DNA of 17,971 bases from Pseudaestuariivita sp. GTDB lineage: Bacteria; Pseudomonadota; Alphaproteobacteria; Rhodobacterales; Rhodobacteraceae. Positions 1 through 8,177 of this stretch are shown one piece after another. The notes beneath the pieces were generated by a model. The model saw nothing but the letters and a program-made list of their open reading frames with translations. It did no database searches and was not told where the DNA came from. The DNA is taken from positions 1 to 17,971 of the forward strand of contig JAHDCH010000021.1 of assembly GCA_020629995.1 (NCBI GenBank), read 5' to 3'. The stretch's first letter is position 1. Every line of letters begins with the position of its first letter. A program made the position numbers and the translations under genes.

Positions 1-13
1 TTCTGTTGCCTTA

Positions 14-1387
14 TTACATCAACTTGCGGCGCCGTGTCACGAAAATATCCAGATCATTAATCTTTTTTCTGAGCGTATTGCGGTTGATCCCAAGCAGCTC
101 GGCGCATTTGATCTGGTTCCCGCCGGTGGCCTCGAGCGAGATTTCGATCAAGGGCGCTTCGACTTCGCGCAGAATACGCGCGTACAGCCCCGGAGGCGGC
201 AAAGCCGCGCCATGCAGATCGAAATAACGCCGCAGATGGCGCGAGATCGAGGCCGAAAGCTTTTCGGTGTCAGCTGCGCTGCCATGCAGCACAGGCTCCA
301 TCTCGGGCTGGTTGCCCAGCACGGTTTCCACTTCCGAGCGGGTGATCTCTTCGGCGCGGCTGGTCAGGCACAGGCGGCGCACAGCGTTTTCCAGCTGGCG
401 CACGTTGCCGGGCCAGGAATATTGGCGGAACAATTCGCCCGCATCGCCGGACAGCCAGCGACGGGTCATGCCCTCGCGCTCGACCCGGGTCAGGAAATGA
501 TCGGTCAGCAGCGCGATGTCCTCGACCCGTTCGCGCAGGGCCGGCACGTGCAGCGCAGCACCCGACATGCGGTAGTAGAGGTCCTGCCGCACCTGACCTG
601 CCTCCATTGCCGAGGCAAGATCGGTCTGGGACGTCGCCATGAAGCGCGGCACCTGTTCGTCCAGCCCGTCCATCATCCGCACGATGCGCGACTGGATCTC
701 GTCCGCGATATCGCCGATTTCCTCGATCAGGATGGTGCCGCCCCGCGCACGGGCCAACACGCGCGCGGGGCCTTCCAGCTCTTGCAGGTCGGCGGCCGTG
801 ACAGTGATGAACGGCAAGGTCCGGCGGTCGGAAAAATCGTGGATCGCACGGGCTATCAGCGATTTGCCGGTGCCGGATTCGCCCGTGATAAGTACCGGCA
901 GATCGGTGTTCATCACCTTGGCCACCAGACGGTACAGCGCCTGCATCGCCGGTGTCTTGCCCACCAGGGGCAGCTCGTCCGGTTCGGCCGGCACGTCGTC
1001 CACCGGCGCCGACACGGCGGCGCTGCGGTTTTCCAGCGCCTTGGACGTACGCTTCATCAGGTCGGGCAGATCGAAGGGTTTGGGCAGGTAGTCATAGGCT
1101 TCGGCTTCGGCGGCCTGGATCGCGGTCATGATCGTGTTCTGGGCCGAAATCACGATCACCGGCAGCTGGGGGCGGTCCTGCTTGATCTTGGGCAGCATCT
1201 CGAGCCCGTTCCCGTCGGGCATCATCACATCCGAGATCACCACGTCGCCCTTGCCCTCACCCACCCAGCGCATCAGCGTGGTCAGCGATGAGGTCGCATG
1301 CACCTTGCACCCTGCGCGCGTCAGCGCCTGGGTCAGAACGGTGCGGATCGTACGGTCGTCATCAGCGACGAGGACAGTGCCGTCCAT
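14..1387 (-). CDS. ntrC: Nitrogen regulation response regulator NtrC (NR(I)), lacking the GAFTGA loop
   Basis: 457-residue cytoplasmic response regulator that is phosphorylated by NtrB under nitrogen limitation and activates nitrogen-assimilation genes. Domains seen: receiver domain at residues 1-120 with phospho-acceptor Asp53 ([11 protein letters not shown]) and Lys103 (YLPKPFD); AAA+ domain about 140-345 with Walker A GESGTGKS (169-176), Walker [12 protein letters not shown] (216-226) and arginines in the LRER stretch (284-287); Fis-type helix-turn-helix about 415-446 ([21 protein letters not shown]). The GAFTGA sigma-54 contact loop is absent: Walker A to Walker B is about 18 residues shorter than I recall for E. 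coli NtrC. The same loss is known for Rhodobacter capsulatus NtrC, which works with the housekeeping RNA polymerase. Walker B also has Glu-Glu in place of the usual Asp-Glu. The ATG lies 3 nt after the ntrB stop. Two tandem TAA codons end the gene, and the next gene downstream is outside the window. Confidence 0.95.
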   Translation of the reverse strand: MDGTVLVADDDRTIRTVLTQALTRAGCKVHATSSLTTLMRWVGEGKGDVVISDVMMPDGNGLEMLPKIKQDRPQLPVIVISAQNTIMTAIQAAEAEAYDYLPKPFDLPDLMKRTSKALENRSAAVSAPVDDVPAEPDELPLVGKTPAMQALYRLVAKVMNTDLPVLITGESGTGKSLIARAIHDFSDRRTLPFITVTAADLQELEGPARVLARARGGTILIEEIGDIADEIQSRIVRMMDGLDEQVPRFMATSQTDLASAMEAGQVRQDLYYRMSGAALHVPALRERVEDIALLTDHFLTRVEREGMTRRWLSGDAGELFRQYSWPGNVRQLENAVRRLCLTSRAEEITRSEVETVLGNQPEMEPVLHGSAADTEKLSASISRHLRRYFDLHGAALPPPGLYARILREVEAPLIEISLEATGGNQIKCAELLGINRNTLRKKINDLDIFVTRRRKLM

Positions 1388-1390
1388 GGC

Positions 1391-2497
1391 TTAACGCTCC
1401 TTGGTTTTGGGGGCAGCGCCCCGTGAAATGGGATCGGGGCCCTTTGCCCGCGGAAGTGAGATGCGAAACACTGTGCGCCCGGGCACGGATTCAACGCTGA
1501 TCCAGCCGTCGTGGTCCTCGATGATCTTGGACACCAGCGCCAGGCCAAGACCCGTGCCGTTTTCGCGACCCGATACAAACGGATCAAAGATGTCGTCGCG
1601 GATCCTGTCCGGCAGGCCCGGCCCGTCGTCGATCACCTCGATCTGCAAGGGCAGCGACCGGCCTGTGCCATCGGACCGGCGCAGGCTGAAGGAATGTTCG
1701 AAATAGGTGCGCAGACGGATCGTGCCGCGCCCGTCCGGCGCCGCCTCGGATGCGTTCTTGAGCAGGTTCAGAACCACCTGCAACAGCTGGTCCGCATCGC
1801 CAAGCGCGGCTGGCAACGACGGGTCGTATTGCTCGATGATCTTCATATTGGCGCCAAAACCCAGATGCGCCGACCGGCGCGCCCGGTCCAGCACATCGTG
1901 GATGTTGACCTCGCCGCGTTCGGGCGGCGACAGGTTGCCGAATTGCTCGACCTGTTCGAGCAGCTTGAGAATGCGCCGCGTCTCGGCCACGATCAGATCG
2001 GTCAGCTCAAGATCACCATTGCTGAGGCCCATCGACAAAAGCTGTGCCGCCCCGGTGATCCCGGCCAGCGGGTTCTTGATCTCGTGCGCCAGCATCTCGG
2101 CCATACCGATCGCGGATTTGGCGGCCGATTTCACCGTGTGGTTCTGCGTCATGCGACCTGCCAGCTCGCGCGGGGAGATCAGCAGCAACATGGTGTCCGC
2201 AGCGTTCTGCAGAGGCGCGATCTGAAGGTTGCAATGCAGTGGCGCTCTTTCGCCCGTGCCGACATCGACATCGTTCACGAACAACGGGGTGCCGTTTGCC
2301 CGGGCGCGGCGCAAAGCGACTTCGAGAGGGGCATCCACGGCCAGTTTGTCCCAGACGGGTTGCCCCCTGAGCGCCTTGGCAGAGGTGTTCATGAAACCTT
2401 CGGCTGCCGGATTTGCATCGACGATAAGCTCGGCGGCATCCACGATCAGCCCCGGGACGGGCAACGAGGCCCAGATATCCGTGACCGGCGCCGTCAT
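1391..2497 (-). CDS. ntrB: Nitrogen regulation sensor histidine kinase/phosphatase NtrB (NR(II))
   Basis: 368-residue soluble two-component kinase that phosphorylates or dephosphorylates NtrC, by family knowledge under control of PII proteins. The start chosen is the ATG at 2497 (MTAPVTDIW), which overlaps the dusB stop as ATGA; the frame stays open for 44 more codons upstream, but that stretch lies inside dusB. Visible parts: N-terminal PAS-like sensor about residues 5-115; HisKA dimerisation helix with phospho-acceptor His138 (AEMLAHEIKNPLAGI); N box (VVLNLLKNASEA, about 241-252); ATP-binding G boxes IDDGPGLP (289-296) and GTGLGLALVSKII (314-326). There is no membrane segment or signal peptide, as expected for NtrB. 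It is the middle gene of dusB-ntrB-ntrC. Confidence 0.95.
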   Translation of the reverse strand: MTAPVTDIWASLPVPGLIVDAAELIVDANPAAEGFMNTSAKALRGQPVWDKLAVDAPLEVALRRARANGTPLFVNDVDVGTGERAPLHCNLQIAPLQNAADTMLLLISPRELAGRMTQNHTVKSAAKSAIGMAEMLAHEIKNPLAGITGAAQLLSMGLSNGDLELTDLIVAETRRILKLLEQVEQFGNLSPPERGEVNIHDVLDRARRSAHLGFGANMKIIEQYDPSLPAALGDADQLLQVVLNLLKNASEAAPDGRGTIRLRTYFEHSFSLRRSDGTGRSLPLQIEVIDDGPGLPDRIRDDIFDPFVSGRENGTGLGLALVSKIIEDHDGWISVESVPGRTVFRISLPRAKGPDPISRGAAPKTKER

Positions 2498-3486
2498 GCC
2501 GCCACCGGAGCAGAACAGGTGGATTGCACCAGCGCGTCCGGCAACCGGCGCAGCACGTCGGCAGGTGCGCGCGTGGTCAGAATTTCGCGGCGCAGCGCGG
2601 CGGGTGTCGCCGCGCGGTCCATGTACCACCCCAGATGCTTGCGCGCGACGCGCAGCCCCAGATCCTGACCGTAAAAGCCCAGCATCCTGTCATAATGTTC
2701 GCTGACCAGGTCAACCAGCGCCCCGCCCCGCGGCACATCGGGTGCCGGCGTGCCGTGCAGGTCGTGGGCGATCTGCGCAATGGTCCAGGGCGCGCCCTGC
2801 GCGCCCCGGCCGATCATCACACCGTCCGCGCCAGACGCCTTCAGCGCAGCCCGCGCCGTCGCGGCATCGACGATATCGCCATTGGCGATCACGGGCACCG
2901 AAACGGCCTGTTTGACCGACGCGATTGCGGCCCAGTCGGCCCGGCCCTTGTAAAACTGGCAACGCGTTCGGCCATGGATCGTGATCATGCGCACACCTGC
3001 CGCCTCAGCGCGGCGCGCGATGTCGGGCGCGTTGCGGCTGTCATCATCCCACCCCAGCCGCATCTTGAGCGTGACGGGCACCGAAACGGCATTCACCACG
3101 GCTTCGATCAGCGACAAGGCGTGATCTGGCGTGCGCATCAGGGCCGAGCCGGAATAGCCGCCCACAACCTTTTTCGCAGGACAGCCCATGTTGATGTCGA
3201 TCGCCCGCGCGCCCATGCCGGCGACAACGCGCGCCGCCTCGGCCATCCAGCCTGCATCGCGCCCTGCCAGCTGCACCGAGGTGCGCGCTTCTTCCAGCCC
3301 AAGATCGGCCCGTTCGCGGGTGCCGCGCTTGGCCTGCACCATTTCCTGGCTGGCGACCATTTCGCTGACCAGAAGACCCGCACCAAAGCGCGCGACCATC
3401 TGCCGGAAAGGAAGATCGGTGATGCCGGACAGCGGCGCCAACAGCACCGGCGGGTCGATCGAGACGGGTCCGAGGGAAATCCCCAC
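2494..3486 (-). CDS. dusB: tRNA-dihydrouridine synthase DusB (NifR3 type)
   Basis: 330-residue FMN- and NADPH-dependent enzyme that reduces specific uridines in tRNA to dihydrouridine. It is the first gene of the nifR3-ntrB-ntrC operon known from Rhodobacter and related bacteria. A TIM-barrel protein: N-terminal LLAPLSGITDLPFR (15-28), the family motif INMGCPAKKV around catalytic Cys102, and C-terminal FMN-phosphate loops with IANGDI and VMIGRGAQGAPW. The start is a GTG at 3484-3486 preceded by AAGGA with a 7-nt spacer. The stop overlaps the ntrB start (ATGA at 2494-2497), so translation is probably coupled. It diverges from ispF across about 200 bp with no further gene. The reading is secure. 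Confidence 0.94.
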   Translation of the reverse strand: MGISLGPVSIDPPVLLAPLSGITDLPFRQMVARFGAGLLVSEMVASQEMVQAKRGTRERADLGLEEARTSVQLAGRDAGWMAEAARVVAGMGARAIDINMGCPAKKVVGGYSGSALMRTPDHALSLIEAVVNAVSVPVTLKMRLGWDDDSRNAPDIARRAEAAGVRMITIHGRTRCQFYKGRADWAAIASVKQAVSVPVIANGDIVDAATARAALKASGADGVMIGRGAQGAPWTIAQIAHDLHGTPAPDVPRGGALVDLVSEHYDRMLGFYGQDLGLRVARKHLGWYMDRAATPAALRREILTTRAPADVLRRLPDALVQSTCSAPVAA

Positions 3487-3692
3487 GCGCAGATCCTTGC
3501 TTAATCCTTGTGCATCTGCGCCGATGAATACCCGGCGAACGGGCCGGTCTCAATGCTTTGCAGCAAGGAAAAAGCGTGGCTTCCGGCAATATGCTTGTAA
3601 ATTAGGCAATACGGCCCGAGACACGAAAGGCTGGACGCGCGCGACCCGACAGGCCACAAGCGGGGTGCGCAGGACGGCTAGGCGGGATGCAG

Positions 3693-4172
3693 ATGGATAT
3701 TCGGGTTGGCAACGGGTTTGACGTGCATCGGTTCGGGCCGGGGGACCACGTGATCCTGTGCGGCGTCAAGGTGCCCCATACCCGCGCCTTGCAGGGGCAT
3801 TCCGACGCCGATGTGGGCCTGCACACGCTGACTGACGCCATCTACGGCGCCTTGGCGATGGGCGACATCGGCCGGCATTTCCCGCCCAGCGATCCACAGT
3901 GGAAAGGCACCGACAGTGCCGTGTTCCTGCGCCATGCGGGCGATCTGGCACGCAAGATGGGCTATGATATCTGCAACGTCGATCTGACGCTGATCTGCGA
4001 AGCGCCCAAGATCGGCCCCCACGCGCCGGCGATGATCGCTCGTGTTGCCGAAATCCTGTCGATCGACCCTGGGCGGGTGTCGATCAAGGCCACCACGTCA
4101 GAACGTCTGGGATTTACCGGGCGCGAAGAAGGGATCGCGGCGCAAGGCACCGCGGCTCTGGTCAAACCATGA
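3693..4172 (+). CDS. ispF: 2-C-methyl-D-erythritol 2,4-cyclodiphosphate synthase IspF
   Basis: About 159 residues, the usual length. It converts CDP-methylerythritol 2-phosphate to methylerythritol cyclodiphosphate in the MEP isoprenoid pathway; active as a homotrimer with a divalent metal. Visible signatures: N-terminal GNGFDVHRF with the metal-binding Asp and His, [19 protein letters not shown] with the third metal His, [11 protein letters not shown], and the C-terminal [20 protein letters not shown] chose the ATG at 3693 because the purine-rich AGGCGGG is well spaced for it; an in-frame ATG at 3687 abuts that motif. Many alphaproteobacteria carry IspD fused to or next to IspF. Here a TAG at 3603-3605 closes the upstream frame and no IspD sequence is seen. 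Its stop overlaps pgpA as ATGA. Confidence 0.95.
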   Translation: MDIRVGNGFDVHRFGPGDHVILCGVKVPHTRALQGHSDADVGLHTLTDAIYGALAMGDIGRHFPPSDPQWKGTDSAVFLRHAGDLARKMGYDICNVDLTLICEAPKIGPHAPAMIARVAEILSIDPGRVSIKATTSERLGFTGREEGIAAQGTAALVKP

Positions 4173-4660
4173 TCGCGCAGATCATCTGCACCTTTGGCGG
4201 CATCGGGCATTTGCGCCCTGCCCCGGGCACCTGGGGCTCTCTTGCCGCGCTGCCCGTGGCCTGGGGGATCGCCGTGCAGGCGGGGTTTTGGGGGCTGGTC
4301 TTTGCGATCCTTGTGGTCGGTCTCGCCGGATACGGCGCGATCCTGTCCTATGCCCCGCCGGGGCAGGATGTGGACCGGTCCGAAATCGTGATTGACGAGG
4401 TGATCGGTCAATGGATTGCCCTGTTGCCGGTGGTCTATGGCGCCAACGCAGCCGGAGCGCCCTTGCTTGCGTTGCTGCCGGGCTGGATCGCCGCCTTTGT
4501 CCTGTTTCGCCTGTTCGACATCACCAAGCCGGGGCCGGTGGGCTGGGCCGACCGGCGCAAGGACGCGGCGGGTGTGATGCTGGATGACGTGATCGCGGGT
4601 GTGTTTGCGGCGCTGGGCGTGCTGCTTCTGGCTGCGCTTTATCACGGGGTCGGGGCATGA
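4169..4660 (+). CDS. pgpA: Phosphatidylglycerophosphatase A
   Basis: 163-residue inner-membrane phosphatase that removes the terminal phosphate of phosphatidylglycerophosphate to give phosphatidylglycerol. Family motifs are clear: [15 protein letters not shown] near the N-terminus, the acidic [14 protein letters not shown] in the middle, and [18 protein letters not shown] followed by [10 protein letters not shown]. Several hydrophobic segments (about 22-55, 85-112, 140-160) fit a multi-pass membrane protein. It overlaps ispF upstream and the CinA-like gene downstream by ATGA on both sides, so it sits in the middle of a translationally coupled three-gene set. Confidence 0.93.
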   Translation: MIAQIICTFGGIGHLRPAPGTWGSLAALPVAWGIAVQAGFWGLVFAILVVGLAGYGAILSYAPPGQDVDRSEIVIDEVIGQWIALLPVVYGANAAGAPLLALLPGWIAAFVLFRLFDITKPGPVGWADRRKDAAGVMLDDVIAGVFAALGVLLLAALYHGVGA

Positions 4661-5130
4661 CGCTTGCGGCGCGCATCCTCGATGCGGCACGCGCGACCGG
4701 AGCCACGGTGACCACCGCAGAAAGTTGCACCGCCGGCATGGTGATCGCGGCGCTGACCGACCCGGCCGGCGCCTCCGCGGTGATCGAACGCGGCTTTGTC
4801 ACCTACTCCAACGCCGCCAAGACCGACATGCTGGGCGTGCCCGAGGCTACGCTGAATGCCCATGGCGCGGTGTCCGAAGAGGTCGCGCGCGCAATGGCAA
4901 CGGGCGCGCGGCAGGCCGCGGGCGCAAGTGTCGCGGTTGCCATCAGCGGCATCGCCGGACCGGGCGGATCGGACCACAAACCCGAGGGCCGCGTGTGCTT
5001 TGCCACCCACGGGCCTGGCGGGATCTTTAGCGAAACGGTTGAATTCGGCGCGCTGGGCCGGGCCGCTGTGCGATTGGCGGCACGCGACCACGCTTTGCGT
5101 CTTGTGCTGAAGGCTCTGACCGCGCGCTAG
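4657..5130 (+). CDS. pncC: CinA C-terminal family nicotinamide-nucleotide amidohydrolase (PncC)
   Basis: 157 residues, corresponding to the stand-alone C-terminal amidase domain of CinA, without the N-terminal molybdopterin-binding-like domain. The family deamidates nicotinamide mononucleotide to nicotinate mononucleotide in pyridine-nucleotide recycling. Motifs: TTAESCTAGMV (19-29) with the expected catalytic Ser, GFVTYSNAAKTDMLGV, and AISGIAGPGGSDHKPEG. The start ATG overlaps the pgpA stop (ATGA at 4657-4660). The stop TAG shares the tetranucleotide CTAG (5127-5130) with the stop of the convergent MmgE/PrpD gene. Function is assigned by family; it could be named cinA in some annotations. 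Confidence 0.92.
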   Translation: MTLAARILDAARATGATVTTAESCTAGMVIAALTDPAGASAVIERGFVTYSNAAKTDMLGVPEATLNAHGAVSEEVARAMATGARQAAGASVAVAISGIAGPGGSDHKPEGRVCFATHGPGGIFSETVEFGALGRAAVRLAARDHALRLVLKALTAR

Positions 5131-6476
5131 ACCGCGCCATCCTGCCGAATGTCTTCGCCAGGGTTCATGAAGGCTTCGGTCAGCTCGGTTGGTGAGGCCG
5201 AACTGATGATCTTGCGCCGCAGGGTGATCGCCAGATCGCGGCCCACTAGGTCGGCGCATTTGTCCTGCACCCGCCGGGTGCGCTGCGCGAGGGTCATCGG
5301 CGTCATCAGATCGGCAAAAGCTTCGTCGCCTGCCCCTGCCGCATCGTGCAACGCCACGCGCGCCTGCGTTTCGGTCAGGCTTTCATCCGCATGGACATGC
5401 ACGCGGCGCCCGATGCCGATGACATGCGGGTCCTGCGCCACATCCAGGCTGTAGTTTTCAAGCCGCGCCGTGCTGATCCCCAGCGCCGCCATCGCCAATA
5501 CGCCGGCATAGCTGAACTTCAGTTCGAGCCCTGTTGCCGGGGCCGGGGTATTGCACACGGTCAACCAACGCGGGTGCACCCGGACCTCGATCCGCGCGAT
5601 CTTGTCGGGCTCTCGACCGGGCAGCTTCGCGAACGCTTCCAGCGCGGCGTGCAGACCGTGGCAGCAGGCGTGGAATTTGTGCTGCACGCGCGGCAGGCGC
5701 CAGATCGTGCCCAGGCTGGCCAGTTCCGCGTCACGCGCCTCTCCGGCATGGGTCGCGCCAAAACCCTGCGGTCCGTCCAGGGCTCCGGGGTTTGGCTTGA
5801 ACCCGCTGGCGGCCAGCAAGGCCGCCTCGACCCCGTTCGACGCGGCAATCCCGGCATTAAAAGGTTTGCCCATCGTGCCGAACTGAGCCTTGATCCCCGA
5901 AGCGCGCGTCGCCACAAGGCCGATCGTCCGTTCCATTTGCGCACGGTCAAAATTCATCACCCGGCCTGCCGCCACCGCAGCGCCAAAGGCACCCGCCGTG
6001 GCCGTCTGGTGAAAGCCCGACTGGTAGTGATTGCGCCCCAGCCAGACGCCAATGGCAATCGACGCCTCCATCCCGATGATCGCGGCGTCCTGAAAGGCGC
6101 GGCCCGACACGCCCAGCCGTTGCGCCATGGCCAGCGCCGCCGGGATCACCGCGACGGACGGATGGCCGATATGGTCGAAATGGGTGTCGTCGTAATCCAG
6201 CGCGTGGCTGATAGCGCCGTTGGCCAGCGCTGCCGCGCGGGCGGGGACGCGCGGCCCCCCGATCACATCGGCCTGCGGCGCGCCGCCCTCTTCGACCACC
6301 AGCGCGCGCAGCTGTCGCGACACCGGCTCGGATGCACCAGCGCGTGCGACCGCGCACCAATCCTGCAAAGACAAATGGAACACCGCGCGCACGGCTTCGG
6401 GCACATCCCGAGCGGGCTGGCCCGCCGCAAACAGCGCCAGCGCGCGCGTCGCCACACCCGCCTGATCGACCGCCAT
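5127..6476 (-). CDS. MmgE/PrpD family protein (2-methylcitrate dehydratase-like)
   Basis: 449 residues, a normal length for this cytoplasmic family, which includes 2-methylcitrate dehydratase and cis-aconitate decarboxylase. Recognisable stretches are NGAISHALDYDDTHFDHIGHPS (HALDYDD and HPS are family hallmarks), GMEASIAIGVWLG, FHQTATAGAFGAAVAAGR, and HKFHACCHGLHAALEA. There is no prpB, prpC or acn gene nearby, so the substrate is unknown and a prpD name is not justified. The ATG at 6476 has GGAG upstream with 9-nt spacing. An inverted repeat, TGTTCC-N5-GGAACA, sits 19-35 nt upstream. It is 71 bp downstream of the Coq10-like gene on the same strand and ends inside the stop of the convergent PncC-type gene. 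Confidence 0.88.
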   Translation of the reverse strand: MAVDQAGVATRALALFAAGQPARDVPEAVRAVFHLSLQDWCAVARAGASEPVSRQLRALVVEEGGAPQADVIGGPRVPARAAALANGAISHALDYDDTHFDHIGHPSVAVIPAALAMAQRLGVSGRAFQDAAIIGMEASIAIGVWLGRNHYQSGFHQTATAGAFGAAVAAGRVMNFDRAQMERTIGLVATRASGIKAQFGTMGKPFNAGIAASNGVEAALLAASGFKPNPGALDGPQGFGATHAGEARDAELASLGTIWRLPRVQHKFHACCHGLHAALEAFAKLPGREPDKIARIEVRVHPRWLTVCNTPAPATGLELKFSYAGVLAMAALGISTARLENYSLDVAQDPHVIGIGRRVHVHADESLTETQARVALHDAAGAGDEAFADLMTPMTLAQRTRRVQDKCADLVGRDLAITLRRKIISSASPTELTEAFMNPGEDIRQDGAV

Positions 6477-6494
6477 GAGGGGTCACTCCGATTT

Positions 6495-6511
6495 TGTTCC
6501 CTTCCGGAACA
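6495..6511. promoter_or_regulatory. Inverted repeat TGTTCC-N5-GGAACA upstream of the MmgE/PrpD gene
   Basis: Perfect 6-bp arms (6495-6500 and 6506-6511) separated by five bases, placed 19-35 nt upstream of the MmgE/PrpD ATG on the minus strand. Size and position suit a dimeric repressor operator near the transcription start. No matching regulator is adjacent and I do not recognise the motif, so the role is inference. Confidence 0.35.
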
Positions 6512-6547
6512 TTAGCGCATTTTTTGTGCAGGGAAAGAACGTGCGTT

Positions 6548-7000
6548 CTAGCCGCGGCGATAGAGCGCGTCCGCGCGGCGTTCGAACGCGCGCACCACCC
6601 GCTGCATGGCGTCGTTGAACACAACGCCGATGATGCCTTGCAAAACCGCGTTGCGGAATTCGAAATCGACGAAAAAGGCGACCTCGCAGCCGCCGTCGAC
6701 ATCGCGGAAATCCCAGGTGGACTGCAGGTGCCGGAACGGGCCGTCAAGGTATTCGGTCTTGATGTGCCGATCGGCCGGAACCAGCGTGACCCGGCTGCCA
6801 AAGCGCTCGCGAAACACCTTGAACGAAATCACCAGATCAGCCAGCACCTCTTCGCGTCCCTCCCCCAGATCGGTCCGGGACCGGATGCGCGCCGCGGCGC
6901 ACCAAGGCAGGAACTGAGGGTAGGATGCAACATCCGCCACCAGATCGTACATCTGCTGCGCCGTGTATGGCAGCGTGCGGGTTTCCGAGTGGCGGGGCAT
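6548..7000 (-). CDS. Coq10/RatA-type START-domain (SRPBCC) protein
   Basis: 150-residue protein of the polyketide-cyclase/START superfamily. By family these are Coq10-like ubiquinone-binding proteins that support quinone function in respiration; the same family is often auto-labelled RatA toxin. Seen: the N-terminal pattern [27 protein letters not shown] typical of this group, the central strand [21 protein letters not shown], and the C-terminal helix [24 protein letters not shown]. The ATG at 7000 is preferred; an in-frame GTG at 7006 is possible. It diverges from the phosphoribosyltransferase gene across about 73 bp. No antitoxin-like partner such as RatB is adjacent, so a toxin reading is not supported by context. 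Confidence 0.87.
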   Translation of the reverse strand: MPRHSETRTLPYTAQQMYDLVADVASYPQFLPWCAAARIRSRTDLGEGREEVLADLVISFKVFRERFGSRVTLVPADRHIKTEYLDGPFRHLQSTWDFRDVDGGCEVAFFVDFEFRNAVLQGIIGVVFNDAMQRVVRAFERRADALYRRG

Positions 7001-7040
7001 GGGCACCTGTTTTTCGCGTGACTGTGCCGGGCGATGTCGT

Positions 7041-7058
7041 ATTTTGCGCGGGCAAAAT
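7041..7058. promoter_or_regulatory. Inverted repeat ATTTTGC-GCGG-GCAAAAT ahead of the phosphoribosyltransferase
   Basis: Perfect 7-bp arms (7041-7047, 7052-7058) around a 4-nt loop, located 1 nt before the ribosome-binding site AAGGGAG (7060-7066). In the transcript it would be a small hairpin beside the Shine-Dalgarno; as DNA it could be an operator in the 73-bp divergent region shared with the Coq10-like gene. I do not recognise it as a known binding site. Confidence 0.4.
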
Positions 7059-7073
7059 CAAGGGAGTGCGGCA

Positions 7074-7607
7074 ATGAGCGCGCCATATGTGATCGATCAG
7101 ATGATCTCGGCCAAGGCCATAGCGGCCCGGATCGAGGCGCTGAGCGCGGAAATCGCGCGCGAGTTCGAGGGCACCTCGAAGCTTGTGGTCGTCGGGCTTT
7201 TGCGCGGGTCCTTCGTGTTCATCGCCGACCTGGTGCGCGAACTTGACCTTCCGGTCGAGGTCGATTTCCTCGAGGCCTCGTCCTATGGCGACGGTATGGA
7301 ATCGAGCCGCGAAGTGCGCATCCTCAAGGATCTGCGCGGCGCGATCGAAGGCCGCGATGTGCTGGTGGTCGAGGATATCGTCGACACCGGGTTCACACTG
7401 CACCATGTCACCGGGATGCTGGCGTCGCGGGGCCCGGCGCGGATGAAGACGATCGCGCTGCTCGACAAACCGTCGCGCCGCGAAGTCGACATCAAGGCGG
7501 ATTGGACAGGCTTTGAAATCCCGGACGAATTTGTCGTGGGCTATGGCATCGATTACGCGCAGCGCAATCGCAACTTGCCCTATATCGGCAAGGTCCGGTT
7601 CGTCTGA
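7074..7607 (+). CDS. hpt: Hypoxanthine phosphoribosyltransferase
   Basis: 177 residues. It salvages hypoxanthine (and usually guanine) with PRPP to give IMP or GMP. The PRPP-binding signature [14 protein letters not shown] (96-109) is intact, with the acidic pair Glu100-Asp101. Other family stretches are [17 protein letters not shown] near the N-terminus, the [10 protein letters not shown] loop, and the C-terminal [24 protein letters not shown] that closes over the purine. The ATG at 7074 was chosen because AAGGGAG lies 7 nt upstream; the frame is open for 37 more codons, but these overlap the divergent Coq10-like gene. The cytochrome gene follows after 87 bp. Confidence 0.93.
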   Translation: MSAPYVIDQMISAKAIAARIEALSAEIAREFEGTSKLVVVGLLRGSFVFIADLVRELDLPVEVDFLEASSYGDGMESSREVRILKDLRGAIEGRDVLVVEDIVDTGFTLHHVTGMLASRGPARMKTIALLDKPSRREVDIKADWTGFEIPDEFVVGYGIDYAQRNRNLPYIGKVRFV

Positions 7608-7694
7608 CGGTTGAAATTGTGATCGGCGCGGGCTGGACCTGCGACGAAACGACGCTACCCTTCCCGCAAGCAACCTCAGACCGGGAGCCGACAC

Positions 7695-8174
7695 ATGGCC
7701 TTCAGACCTCTCATCGCGACCACGGCCGCGCTGACCATCGCCGTCACCACCGCCGCCTTTTCCGGCGGGCACGGATCGCCCCAAGAGCAAGTCATCGGTG
7801 CGCGCAATGCGGTGATGACTCTCTACAGTTTCAACGCGGGCATTCTGGGCGATATGGCCAAGGGCGCGGCCGAGTATGACGCGGCTTCGGCGCAGGCGGC
7901 CGCCAGCAACCTTGCTGCCGCAGCCACGATGGACCAGATGCATTTCTGGCCAGAAGGCACCGATAACGTGGCCATGGGCGGCAAAACCCGGGCGACACCG
8001 GCGATCTGGGAAAACCCCGATGATTACGCCGCCAAGGTCAAGATGATGGCTGATGCCTCGACCGCGCTGGCCGCCGTGGCAGGTGACGGCAAGGATGCCA
8101 TGGCCGCCGCCTTTGGCGACGTGGGCGCATCCTGCGGGGCGTGCCACCGCGCCTATCGCGGCCCGCGCAACTGA
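7695..8174 (+). CDS. Cytochrome c'/c556 family periplasmic monoheme cytochrome
   Basis: 159-residue precursor with a signal peptide (residues 1 to about 21, basic FR then a hydrophobic alanine- and threonine-rich core). A single C-terminal heme-attachment site CGACH (147-151) lies near the end of the chain, as in the four-helix cytochrome c'/c556 family rather than class I cytochromes. An N-terminal Met in the helix RNAVMTLY is a plausible axial ligand or its equivalent. It starts 87 bp after hpt with GGGAG 7 nt upstream. Its stop is 3 nt before the diheme cytochrome, so the two are co-transcribed and probably exchange electrons in the periplasm. The exact role (electron carrier or NO binding) cannot be read from sequence. 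Confidence 0.88.
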   Translation: MAFRPLIATTAALTIAVTTAAFSGGHGSPQEQVIGARNAVMTLYSFNAGILGDMAKGAAEYDAASAQAAASNLAAAATMDQMHFWPEGTDNVAMGGKTRATPAIWENPDDYAAKVKMMADASTALAAVAGDGKDAMAAAFGDVGASCGACHRAYRGPRN

Positions 8175-8177
8175 TCC

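Noticed and set aside
212..1291. Long 359-codon open frame on the plus strand opposite ntrC
   Set aside because: High-GC antisense shadow; the translation is rich in His, Gly and Arg with no family signature, while the minus strand encodes a clear NtrC.
1511..2668. 385-codon plus-strand open frame opposite ntrB
   Set aside because: Shadow of ntrB/dusB in GC-rich DNA; no recognisable domain and no ribosome-binding site in context.
3687..3692. ispF start at the ATG at 3687
   Set aside because: The purine-rich AGGCGGG directly abuts this ATG, leaving no spacer; the next in-frame ATG at 3693 has proper spacing and matches the usual family N-terminus.
6548..7000. RatA toxin of a toxin-antitoxin system
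   Set aside because: The label comes from shared START-domain family membership; there is no RatB or other antitoxin-like neighbour, and the Coq10-like reading is the more likely one.
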